Shown one piece after another: positions 36,819-44,921 of a stretch of 64,000 nucleotides of DNA. The stretch is from assembly GCF_010500965.1 (NCBI RefSeq), contig NZ_QVMI01000019.1, forward strand, positions 1 to 64,000. The letters run 5' to 3'. The stretch's first letter is position 1. Each line of letters opens with the position of its first letter. Origin of the DNA: Bacteroides sp. 51 (GTDB lineage: Bacteria > Bacteroidota > Bacteroidia > Bacteroidales > Bacteroidaceae). Both the position numbers and the translations under genes were made by a program. Below the pieces are notes generated by a model, which was not told the origin of the DNA, searched no databases, and worked only from the letters and a program-made list of their open reading frames with translations.

Positions 36819-38900
36819 TCACTTACGACTCGCCGCCATCCAAACTGTCATTTCTGTTTTTCCTCTGTTTCCCCAGGCGTAGTATGGGATGAGACGGATA
36901 TTTACGTTCTGGTTGACTTGTCCTACCGGGCGATAAAGTGTGTCTTCCCAAGAGTCGCCGGCGGCCAGTTGTGCTACGCCTTCCAGTGCTACGATAGGGC
37001 TTCCTTCGATCGTAATTTTCTTTGGAGTCAGTTTAATATCTGTAGGAATCAGTACATCATCTATGCGTTTTCCACCTTCAATGTCTATGCTTTCCAGACA
37101 ATATACTAATGGACCACGCTTTACGGCTATCTGGTTACGGGTTTCTTCTACCAATGGGTGAGACTCCATTAATACGGGTTCCATTGGCATAATGAGTTCC
37201 ACTTTATCTCCTTTTTTCCAAACGCGGTTTAATTCTACATACATATCCGGCAGCAAGGTGCCGCTCCAAGCTTCACCATTTACAGTAATTGTAGCCTTCC
37301 GGCACCATTCGGGGATACGCATAAAGATGGAGAATGCTTTCTTCTTTGGCGCTGTTTCAACAGTCAGTTGTACGTTGCCATCCCAGGGATAGTCCGATAC
37401 TTGTACGAGTTTTACTTTATCTCCGCTGGTCAACTTGGTTTCCAGTTCGCTTCCGCCATACATATTGCACCAGATGCCTTCTTCGTTGATGGAGTAAGCA
37501 TAATTCTGCGCTTCGCACAAGGTACGTACTGTGTTCGGCGGGCAGCAGAAGCAACTGATATATTCCATACGTTCTTTGGGCCAACGTAGTGTGTAAGGCA
37601 AGTCATGGCTGATACGTAGCGGATTGGTATAGAAGTATTTTTTTCCATCCAGACTGATTCCACTCAGGATGCTGTTATAAAAGCAGTTCTCTACGATGTC
37701 TATATATTTAGCATCGCGACTGGTTTGGAACATGCGCCAGTTGAATAGCATATTTCCGATATTGGCACAGGTTTCGTTGTGGGCTGTACTGTTCGGCAGT
37801 TGGTAGGGGCGACCGTAGCTTTGGTGTACTTTCTGTATGCTATCCGGTTCATAGCATGTTCCGTCCGGAGAGGTTCCATCGTACAACGCTCCGCAGGCGC
37901 CGGTGATGTACATTTTACGGGTAACGATATCTTTCCAGATGCTTTCCAGGTTTTCCATCAACAGTTTTTCTCCGGTTTCGGCATATACATCAGCCACTCC
38001 GGCGTATAGATAGTTTGCACGTACGGCATGCCCCATTGCTTTTGTCTGGTCGCGGAAGGGTACACGGTCCTGATTATCGTCTGTTCCGTTTTCTACCATG
38101 CCGCGAATGTCGATCAGGTTCTTGGATAGTTCCAGGTAACGGAGATTGCGAGTGGTGCGGTACATTTCTACTACGCCCATATAATGTGACGGACAGATGG
38201 CGTTGCGCGCCAGTTCGGCCGAAGCGGTTTCGTAAAAGTGACAAAGGAAGTCTGTTGCTTTCACGGCTACATCAAGCAACGTGTTTTTACCGGTTGCCCG
38301 ATGATGCACGATACCTGCCATCATCAGGTGTCCCAGGTTATAGGTTTCAAAGTTCAGACGATTGGCAAAGGCGCCTTTTTCGTCCTCCTCTCCTACTTTG
38401 GTACCGATCAGGGTTTGTGATTTCTTATGTGTGTCAATGCCTTTATTGCGTTCTTCAATCACTACGGGGGTATGGATATAGCCATCTTCGCGTTGTGCTT
38501 TGGCGATGTGGTCGATTACATGGTCCATCAACTCATCCAGCTTCGGGTCTTTGGTTATGGCGTATACCGATGCCACGCCTTCGAGCCATTTGTAGACATC
38601 GCCGTCATGGAACGGAGGTCCCCAGTGTTCGCCCGGGCAAACGCCGGCAGCAATTTCAAAGTTCCGGAAGCCGTGTGATAGTTCCGGGGTGTTCCAGGTT
38701 TTCCACATGCTCAGGATGGTGTTGTCTTTAAAGACATTGAAACGATCTCCCCAGAAACCATTTGTCCAGCGAACCGAGCCTAACTCTGTGTTTGCCATTT
38801 GTGCGTATTTGCTTTGGCTCATATCGGTCAGGCCATTGTTCTGGGCAGATACACCCATTGCGATAATTGAAGATAGGATGGTAATTTTAAGCGCTTTCAT
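36819..38900 (-). CDS. GH127 beta-L-arabinofuranosidase-like enzyme
   Basis: This DUF1680/GH127 protein has 693 residues and a signal peptide (KALKITILSSIIAMGVSAQN), so it is periplasmic. The zinc-thiolate active site of the family is visible: Glu376 and Cys378 in AHNETCANIGN, and Cys450, Cys452 and Cys453 in ISCFCCPPNTVRTL. In the family a cysteine is the nucleophile. Characterised relatives remove beta-L-arabinofuranose; some members act on other RG-II sugars. It is the first gene of a tandem minus-strand run (GH127, MFS, GH78, aldolase, symporter, beta-helix, then GH31 and the corrinoid genes). The promoter is not clear. Confidence 0.9.
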   Translation of the reverse strand: MKALKITILSSIIAMGVSAQNNGLTDMSQSKYAQMANTELGSVRWTNGFWGDRFNVFKDNTILSMWKTWNTPELSHGFRNFEIAAGVCPGEHWGPPFHDGDVYKWLEGVASVYAITKDPKLDELMDHVIDHIAKAQREDGYIHTPVVIEERNKGIDTHKKSQTLIGTKVGEEDEKGAFANRLNFETYNLGHLMMAGIVHHRATGKNTLLDVAVKATDFLCHFYETASAELARNAICPSHYMGVVEMYRTTRNLRYLELSKNLIDIRGMVENGTDDNQDRVPFRDQTKAMGHAVRANYLYAGVADVYAETGEKLLMENLESIWKDIVTRKMYITGACGALYDGTSPDGTCYEPDSIQKVHQSYGRPYQLPNSTAHNETCANIGNMLFNWRMFQTSRDAKYIDIVENCFYNSILSGISLDGKKYFYTNPLRISHDLPYTLRWPKERMEYISCFCCPPNTVRTLCEAQNYAYSINEEGIWCNMYGGSELETKLTSGDKVKLVQVSDYPWDGNVQLTVETAPKKKAFSIFMRIPEWCRKATITVNGEAWSGTLLPDMYVELNRVWKKGDKVELIMPMEPVLMESHPLVEETRNQIAVKRGPLVYCLESIDIEGGKRIDDVLIPTDIKLTPKKITIEGSPIVALEGVAQLAAGDSWEDTLYRPVGQVNQNVNIRLIPYYAWGNRGKTEMTVWMAASRK

Positions 38901-39549
38901 TATGAATCATGATATTATTAATAATGAAAGGACGAAAAAAAGGACGGGGTGTACTCAGGAAAAAGGAGTTATAGACGGGTACGCACTTTTGTATTGTTAT
39001 GACAGAAATGACATTTTGATAATAGAATGGAGTGGTAATTGCATATTCCGGGCTTGGGGCAGAAAGGTAAGGAAGAATGGCAAAAGAATTGCGTTAGCAA
39101 AAATCAAAAAGATTCGATTTTCTGGGATAAACTACCTAAATATCCAAAATATAATAAAACAAATTACGAATGGCCGCACAAGTTAAAACAAGTGCAGCAA
39201 ATACACACTTTAATTATTGCGCTTAAAACAGACCAACCAGAGGATGGAAATCTATAAAATGAAACACGCTGAACACTTGAGCGCTTGGCTGTCGACACTT
39301 GAGCGCTTGACTGTTGATACTTGAGCGCTTGACTGTCGATACTTGAGCCGCGCGCTGCCAGCAGTACGCGGCTCAAGTGTAGAAATTATTGCGCTGGGGC
39401 ACTTCCAAATATCAATAATACACTGTAGAAGCAAGCCTAAAACCTGATTTTAACATCTCATTGACGGTTTTTAGAAAACTTGCATGTAATCAGAATAGAA
39501 CAAATACTATCTTTTTGATCTGCTTTTGCCCACACTTGCGACTTTATGA
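38901..39549. other. Intergenic region with tandem repeats, no clear gene
   Basis: This stretch upstream of GH127 is AT-rich at first and shows no convincing frame. It contains a 22-bp tandem repeat array and a large hairpin at 39274-39378, described separately. It probably marks the boundary between the GH127 run and the MscS gene. Confidence 0.45.
39274..39378. repeat. 22-bp tandem repeat array ending in a 12-bp hairpin
   Basis: Three copies of CACTTGAGCGCTTGRCTGTY-GA type units lie at 39274-39295, 39296-39317 and 39318-39339, and a fourth begins at 39340. It then continues into a hairpin with arms ACTTGAGCCGCG (39341-39352) and CGCGGCTCAAGT (39367-39378). Units contain the palindrome GAGCGCTT. 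There are no spacers, so it is not a CRISPR array. Confidence 0.8.
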
Positions 39550-39798
39550 CTACTTCACCTTCTTATATATTCCGAGATGCATTAATCCGGTTCCACAGAA
39601 AAGACCATCAGATTCTATAAGTTCTATGATAAGCGTGTTTTTTGTAAACTTATACTCATACACAAACTTCAAGCCACCGCTTTGTTCATAAAGTGTGTTT
39701 CCTTCAATTCTGTATTCTGCATAATCAACACCATCGTATCCCGGATGTTGAATAGAAAACGTAACATCGAACAACAACTTTTTTCCGGAAAAGAACAA
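39550..39798 (-). CDS. Small hypothetical protein, possibly a fragment
   Basis: An 82-residue frame with protein-like composition (DYAEYRIEGNTLYEQSGGLK, then FVYEYKFTKNTLIIELIESD) suggests a small beta-rich domain. There is no signal peptide at the annotated start, and the frame begins next to the MscS promoter region. It may be the 3' part of a decayed gene. I do not recognise a family. Confidence 0.4.
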   Translation of the reverse strand: MFFSGKKLLFDVTFSIQHPGYDGVDYAEYRIEGNTLYEQSGGLKFVYEYKFTKNTLIIELIESDGLFCGTGLMHLGIYKKVK

Positions 39799-39849
39799 AA
39801 AACATCTCCCGGCTGTTTATATTAGCAGAATATATAAAATATTATAGTT

Positions 39850-40956
39850 ATGTTAGAATATGAATTTTGGGGAAATACCGTCGAGAACTGGGGTATTTCA
39901 GGTATTATCATCGTAGTTACAGTAATCTTAGCAAAACTAATCTCGTACTTGAATAAAAAGGTACTGATACCTTACACTAAAAAGACAAGGAACAAGCTGG
40001 ACGATATCATTATCGGCTCCATCGAACCTCCCATCGTGTTTGCCATCGTATTGCTCGGTTTGTGGATTGCCATTCATCGCCTGGTTTATCCCGATGGTTT
40101 CGTCAGTGCTGTTGATGCTGCATACAAGATACTGATTGTATTAAATATCACCTGGTTATTTGCACGATTGCTCAACGGTATGATTGATACGTATTGGGTA
40201 AACGGTTCGAGCCATAAAGTAACCACCCGAATGATGCCTGTAGTAAGACGTACCATTCTCGTCGTGGTCTGGATTATCGGTATAGTCATGGCGCTAAGCA
40301 ATGTTGGGGTAAACATCAGCGCACTACTCGGAACACTGGGTATTGGTGGTATCGCATTTGCCTTGGCCGCCCAGGATACGATAAAGAATATATTCGGAGC
40401 ATTCACCATCCTGACCGACAAGCCTTTCGGCATAGGAGATACCATCAAAGTAGATGGTTTTGAAGGCACGATTATTGATGTGGGTGTACGCAGTACGAAA
40501 ATGAGAACATACGACAAACGTATCGTTACCTTCCCCAACTACAAAGTGTCGGATGCATCCGTAGAGAACATATCTTCCGAACCGATGAGACGGGTAGTCC
40601 TGAAACTAGGGTTAACGTATGACACAACTCCCGAGAAAATGAACGAAGCCCTGAATATATTGAGGGATATGCCTAACAGAGTACAATATGTTTCGCCTAA
40701 GGACATAGTGGCCAACTTCTCTGATTTCCTGGACTCTGCACTGGTTATTACTTTCATTTACTTTATCGAAAAGAAAGGAGATATCGGAAAGGTAAACTCA
40801 AATATTAATCTGGAGATTTTGACTTCATTCAACAAAGCCGGATTGAACTTTGCATTCCCATCTCAAACGCTTTATGTGGAAAAGACAGAAGCCATAGCAG
40901 ATATTGTTGGAGGAAATAAAGATAGTCAGGATAAGGAAGCAGAACAACCAAAGTAG
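39850..40956 (+). CDS. MscS-family mechanosensitive channel
   Basis: This inner-membrane protein has 368 residues. Hydrophobic helices lie at about 15-35, 60-80 and 95-115, then at 130-155. The pore helix and MscS signature follow (LLGTLGIGGIAFALAAQDTI, then KNIFGAFTILTDKPFGIGDT), with a cytoplasmic beta domain (VDGFEGTIIDVGVRSTKMRT). It opens under membrane tension to release osmolytes. It stands alone on the plus strand between two minus-strand glycan operons and ends at a hairpin terminator. No link to the glycan genes is evident. Confidence 0.92.
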   Translation: MLEYEFWGNTVENWGISGIIIVVTVILAKLISYLNKKVLIPYTKKTRNKLDDIIIGSIEPPIVFAIVLLGLWIAIHRLVYPDGFVSAVDAAYKILIVLNITWLFARLLNGMIDTYWVNGSSHKVTTRMMPVVRRTILVVVWIIGIVMALSNVGVNISALLGTLGIGGIAFALAAQDTIKNIFGAFTILTDKPFGIGDTIKVDGFEGTIIDVGVRSTKMRTYDKRIVTFPNYKVSDASVENISSEPMRRVVLKLGLTYDTTPEKMNEALNILRDMPNRVQYVSPKDIVANFSDFLDSALVITFIYFIEKKGDIGKVNSNINLEILTSFNKAGLNFAFPSQTLYVEKTEAIADIVGGNKDSQDKEAEQPK

Positions 40957-40975
40957 TTCTTCTGAAAAGAGAATC

Positions 40976-41020
40976 AAGGTGTGTCCTAAGTCGGTAATCC
41001 ACTTATGACACACCTTCCTA
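40976..41020. terminator. Hairpin between convergent genes
   Basis: AAGGTGTGTCCTAAG (40976-40990) and CTTATGACACACCTT (41002-41016) pair with one mismatch. It probably ends transcription of both MscS and the GH78-sialidase-like gene. Confidence 0.75.
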
Positions 41021-41023
41021 TTT

Positions 41024-44000
41024 CTACTCTACTGTTGGAGAGATTTTAGCATATTTAATCCGTTGTCTTCTCCATGTATACACAACATGTATTGTTCCGT
41101 CTTTCCCTTGTATCACCGAAGGATAAGAGTATTGACTTATCGGACTGTCTTCAAGTACCAGAACTTCTTTCCAGTTTACTCCATCATCAGACAAAGCTAC
41201 ATTCAGCGGTGTACGAGGACCTTTAGGAGTTCCCGGCAATGTACGGAAATTGTTATATACCAATAAGTGACGCCCATCCTGCAAAGTCACGGCATCCGTT
41301 CCGGAGTTATTATTAGGGACATTGGTCAATGTAACCTTACTCCAGGTATCGCCATTGTCGCTGCTCCAACTCGTAGCCAAATAACCGTTGCGCGTACGCC
41401 CCAGCACTTGCAAACGTCCATCTTTATGTTTTAGGATACTGGGCTGGATAACATAGATTTTATGATCCGTAGGAATATCTGTCCGGGGCGACTCGCCCCC
41501 CTCCTCAGCAGAGATTGGACCAACTTTACGCCAAGTCTTCCCCCGGTCGTCGGATATTTCGAAATGAATCTTCCATCCACCTTCCCCCTCGGTACTAGAC
41601 GGGCAGATGAGCCTACCGTTAATATATTCCGGCTTATTCTTCACCGGTCCGAGGAATCCATCAGGAAGTTGCTCTGACTTACTCCAGGTCTTTCCACCGT
41701 CTTTACTGCGAATGAGATGTCCTGTCCAATCAGCCACTCTAGTCCCTATTTTATAGAAGAGCAGCAGCTCTCCTTCGGGTAATTGGAATAATACCGGATT
41801 CCAATAAGCTTTCTTATGTTTATGCATCTCACTGTCAGGTGCCCATTCCGATGAAGGTATCCAAGTCTCCGAGGTAAGGTGGCCAGATTTGCCGTCCGCA
41901 TGGAACCAACGGTCAGCGTTAGCTAAACCTGGCTCCGGCGCCTCGCCGGTGGTCCATATGTCGCTACCTTTTGGTTTGCGGCACACCCAGATTACACAGT
42001 CGGGGTTACGTTCTTTGGTACCGCCAAAGAATGCAGCAACAAGATCACCCTCAGGAGTTTCGGCTATCGTTGCACCATGACATTCAGGAAAAGCAGCTTG
42101 TTCATAAAGGAATTCATCACTCAGAATCGCTTTATCCCGTGTCGGAATAATAACGTCATATTGATAAGTACCCGATCCGATTTGTTCTATCCTGCCATTG
42201 GGTAAATGCACTTCACCCGTACAGTTAGCCGGAACAGTCACCGTCCAACTGAGGTGAGTAGGCGTTTTACTCCATTCGCTCGCCACCTTTCCGTAAGGAG
42301 TTATATAAGAAGTATTGATTTTGCTTAATTCCTGCACCTCAAAATCGGGACGGAAAACAATATGCTTGAAGCCCACTTTATCGGAACTGCTACGGATGCC
42401 CCCCAGATGCTCATAACACCAGGAAATAAGATCACCCAGAATCATCACATGGTTAGCGCTATTCATTTCGGGGTTGGCCGTATTACCATTCCATAATTCC
42501 CAGATAGTAGTAGCCCCTTGCTCTGCCATATACCCCCAACTCGGATACGTTTTATTCGTTGCCAGCAGATAAGCTATGTCGGCACGTCCCATCTCACTGA
42601 GTTGATGCATAAGCCACTGGGTGCCAATCACTCCGGTGCTGATGTGCCCTTTGTTCGTAGTAATAATAGTATGGATCACATTTTTCTCTACCTCGGCTTT
42701 ATACTTTTCGGGAACAAGGCCGAATGCCAATGGCAGAATATTGGCAGTCACCGTATTGTTATCGTAGAAAATACTATCGGGGAACAACATATGTCCCGGA
42801 ACAAGCGAAGTGCCTTCTTTAACTTTCAGGAAACGTTGATTAAATGCATCTTTTACTTTGGCGTGCAAAGACTCATATTGTGCAACATCATCAGTTAACC
42901 CTTGCAAACGAGCAAAGCGGATCATATAATCCAGCATTTTGCAAGTGTATGCCGTTGCAATCAATGTACCGTCTGTACGACGTTGAGGATCACGGCTATG
43001 GATTAACTCCAGTGATTCGGGAGGCACACACCAATCGCCATATTTATCTTTGGTCATGATGTAGTCTTTAGTCATATATTCTTTCATCATATGCTCCAAC
43101 CAACGCTTCATAACCGGATAATTCTTAATGATAGGCGATATATTACCATATTGAGTATAAAGCATATCACAATTAATGAGTAGAGTGGCAGGCCAGGTCA
43201 TGTTATCGGAGTAATAATTCCAAAAGGCCGGAACCACATCGGGGATGCAACCATCTTCACGCTGGGCATCGCGAATATCATCCATCCATTTGGCATACAA
43301 GTTACCGCAATCGAACATGAAACTTTCGCCCCGTGCTCCCATGGCGTGGTCGCCCAACCAGGGCTGGCGTTCGTTACGCTGAGGACAGTCTACCGGCATA
43401 CCTTTATAATTGCTAAGAATACCCCAATAAGCATTCTTATACACCCGGTTCAGGATGGCGTTGGATGATTCGAATGAACCGGTAATAGCCATTTCATCAC
43501 TCACTACCTCGCCAATAAAATCATTCAATGTAGGATTCTTATATCCAATGATTTCTACATAACGGAATCCGTGATACACAAAACGGGGCGCCCATTCGGC
43601 ATCTTTCTTCTCATTACCCCGAACAACGTATATATCGGTTACGCGGGCATCACGAAGGTTACGGACAAATAGTTCACCATCTTCTTTTAGCGTTTCGGCA
43701 AAACGAAGGCGAATGCTATCGCCGGCAGCACCTTTTACCTTCATACGTATCCAACCAGCCATGTTCTGTCCCATATCGAGAATATACTTATTGCCCAGTT
43801 TCTTTATGGTAATAGGTTTAACGGTGTCTACAACTTTCATATTAGGCGACATAGCCGCCCGTAAAGTACCATACGGAATAGCTACACGCTGCGCAGGTTT
43901 CCATGATGAATCATCGTAACCCACTTTGGCCCAATCGCCAAGTTCTTTACGTGCATCGTATTCTTCGCCATCGTATTCGTTATTACTACGGATCGGGCCA

Positions 44001-44878
44001 TCGGCTGTAAGCTTCCACCCGGTATCGCTAGCGATAGTTTCTTTGGTGCCATCGGTATACTCTACAATAAGGTTCAACCGCATTTTAGGATAGCCAAAGG
44101 TTGGTATCTTATATGGTTTATAGTTCTGACGCATCGTATAAAAGCGCCCTGTACCTAACGTTACACCGATAGCGTTTTCTGTACTCAACAAAGAAGTTAC
44201 ATCAAAGGTGTTATACAAAACAGTTTTACGATAATCGGTCGGTGCGGGAGCCAGAACCTGCTCTCCCACCCGATTGCCATTAATAAAGAGCTCATACATT
44301 CCCAAGCCGGAGATATGAACCGTAGCCTGTTTGATTTCTTTTGCCAGTTTGAATTCCGTACGAAGATACCGGGCACTCAGACGGCTCCATTGCGTTTCGC
44401 TGTCCCAGGGTGCCGGAGCGTCCATACCAATCCATTGTCCTCTCCAATGGGTTTCGCCAAGCAATCCCATAATCCATTCGGCAGGTTCACTCCAAGCAGT
44501 CTCCCCTTTAGTCGTATAACTTTTTACTTTCCAGTAACAACGCAGGTTACTCTGCATCGGAGTTCCGGCATAAGGTATCAGATGTGAAGCATCGGAGTTA
44601 ACCTTTCCGGAATCCCAAAGATCGCCTTCATTCTTTGCCAATAATTCGGGAGATGAAGCGACAAGAATGTGATAGGCCGTCTGCATAACATTTTGCTGAC
44701 CGGAAGTCAGACGCCAACTCAAACGGGGAGTTTCGGTGTCTATACCTATAGGCTGTGTTAATTGTTCAACACGTAAGAATTCTAGCCTCACCCCAGCCCT
44801 CTCCAAAGGAGAGGGGGATGGCTGCGCACTTAAAGTAAAAAAAAGAAGAGAAAAAAAGAAGATGATACGTAATCTCAT
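41024..44878 (-). CDS. Fusion of GH78 alpha-L-rhamnosidase and sialidase-like propeller
   Basis: This secreted protein has 1284 residues and a signal peptide (RLRIIFFFSLLFFTLSAQ). Residues about 30-910 form a complete GH78 enzyme: N-terminal sandwich domains (LEFLRVEQLTQPIGIDTETP), DCPQRNERQPWLGDHAMGAR in the barrel, and the general-base motif GATTIWELWNGN. Residues about 912-1284 are a six-bladed BNR/sialidase-like propeller with Asp boxes SKDGGKTWSK, SDDRGKTWRK and SSDNGDTWSK. Dispersed repeats lie in frame at about residues 17-31 and 976-994. RG-II side chain C is rhamnose linked to Kdo, and sialidase folds can accept such keto-acids. A rhamnosidase joined to a Kdo-releasing domain is therefore plausible. 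It is the last gene of the GH95-GH105-GH140 operon. Confidence 0.85.
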   Translation of the reverse strand: MRLRIIFFFSLLFFTLSAQPSPSPLERAGVRLEFLRVEQLTQPIGIDTETPRLSWRLTSGQQNVMQTAYHILVASSPELLAKNEGDLWDSGKVNSDASHLIPYAGTPMQSNLRCYWKVKSYTTKGETAWSEPAEWIMGLLGETHWRGQWIGMDAPAPWDSETQWSRLSARYLRTEFKLAKEIKQATVHISGLGMYELFINGNRVGEQVLAPAPTDYRKTVLYNTFDVTSLLSTENAIGVTLGTGRFYTMRQNYKPYKIPTFGYPKMRLNLIVEYTDGTKETIASDTGWKLTADGPIRSNNEYDGEEYDARKELGDWAKVGYDDSSWKPAQRVAIPYGTLRAAMSPNMKVVDTVKPITIKKLGNKYILDMGQNMAGWIRMKVKGAAGDSIRLRFAETLKEDGELFVRNLRDARVTDIYVVRGNEKKDAEWAPRFVYHGFRYVEIIGYKNPTLNDFIGEVVSDEMAITGSFESSNAILNRVYKNAYWGILSNYKGMPVDCPQRNERQPWLGDHAMGARGESFMFDCGNLYAKWMDDIRDAQREDGCIPDVVPAFWNYYSDNMTWPATLLINCDMLYTQYGNISPIIKNYPVMKRWLEHMMKEYMTKDYIMTKDKYGDWCVPPESLELIHSRDPQRRTDGTLIATAYTCKMLDYMIRFARLQGLTDDVAQYESLHAKVKDAFNQRFLKVKEGTSLVPGHMLFPDSIFYDNNTVTANILPLAFGLVPEKYKAEVEKNVIHTIITTNKGHISTGVIGTQWLMHQLSEMGRADIAYLLATNKTYPSWGYMAEQGATTIWELWNGNTANPEMNSANHVMILGDLISWCYEHLGGIRSSSDKVGFKHIVFRPDFEVQELSKINTSYITPYGKVASEWSKTPTHLSWTVTVPANCTGEVHLPNGRIEQIGSGTYQYDVIIPTRDKAILSDEFLYEQAAFPECHGATIAETPEGDLVAAFFGGTKERNPDCVIWVCRKPKGSDIWTTGEAPEPGLANADRWFHADGKSGHLTSETWIPSSEWAPDSEMHKHKKAYWNPVLFQLPEGELLLFYKIGTRVADWTGHLIRSKDGGKTWSKSEQLPDGFLGPVKNKPEYINGRLICPSSTEGEGGWKIHFEISDDRGKTWRKVGPISAEEGGESPRTDIPTDHKIYVIQPSILKHKDGRLQVLGRTRNGYLATSWSSDNGDTWSKVTLTNVPNNNSGTDAVTLQDGRHLLVYNNFRTLPGTPKGPRTPLNVALSDDGVNWKEVLVLEDSPISQYSYPSVIQGKDGTIHVVYTWRRQRIKYAKISPTVE
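41896..41949. repeat. In-frame family B repeat in the sialidase-like domain
   Basis: CCGCATGGAACCAACGGTCA, then GCGTTAGCTAAACCTGGCTC and CGGCGCCTCGCCGG. It encodes TGEAPEPGLANADRWFHADG. It is the reverse complement, with few changes, of the repeat at 35376-35430. Confidence 0.75.
44785..44827. repeat. In-frame family A repeat after a signal peptide
   Basis: GCCTCACCCCAGCCCTCTCC, then AAAGGAGAGGGGGATGGCTGCGC. It encodes QPSPSPLERAGVR immediately behind the signal peptide of the GH78-sialidase fusion. Confidence 0.75.
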
Positions 44879-44921
44879 TCTATATGCATTTAATTATTAT
44901 AGCTGTGATCAGAGTTACTTC

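Noticed and set aside
39274-39378. Tandem repeats as a CRISPR array
   Set aside because: Units are 22 bp and directly adjoining with no spacers, and no cas genes are present.
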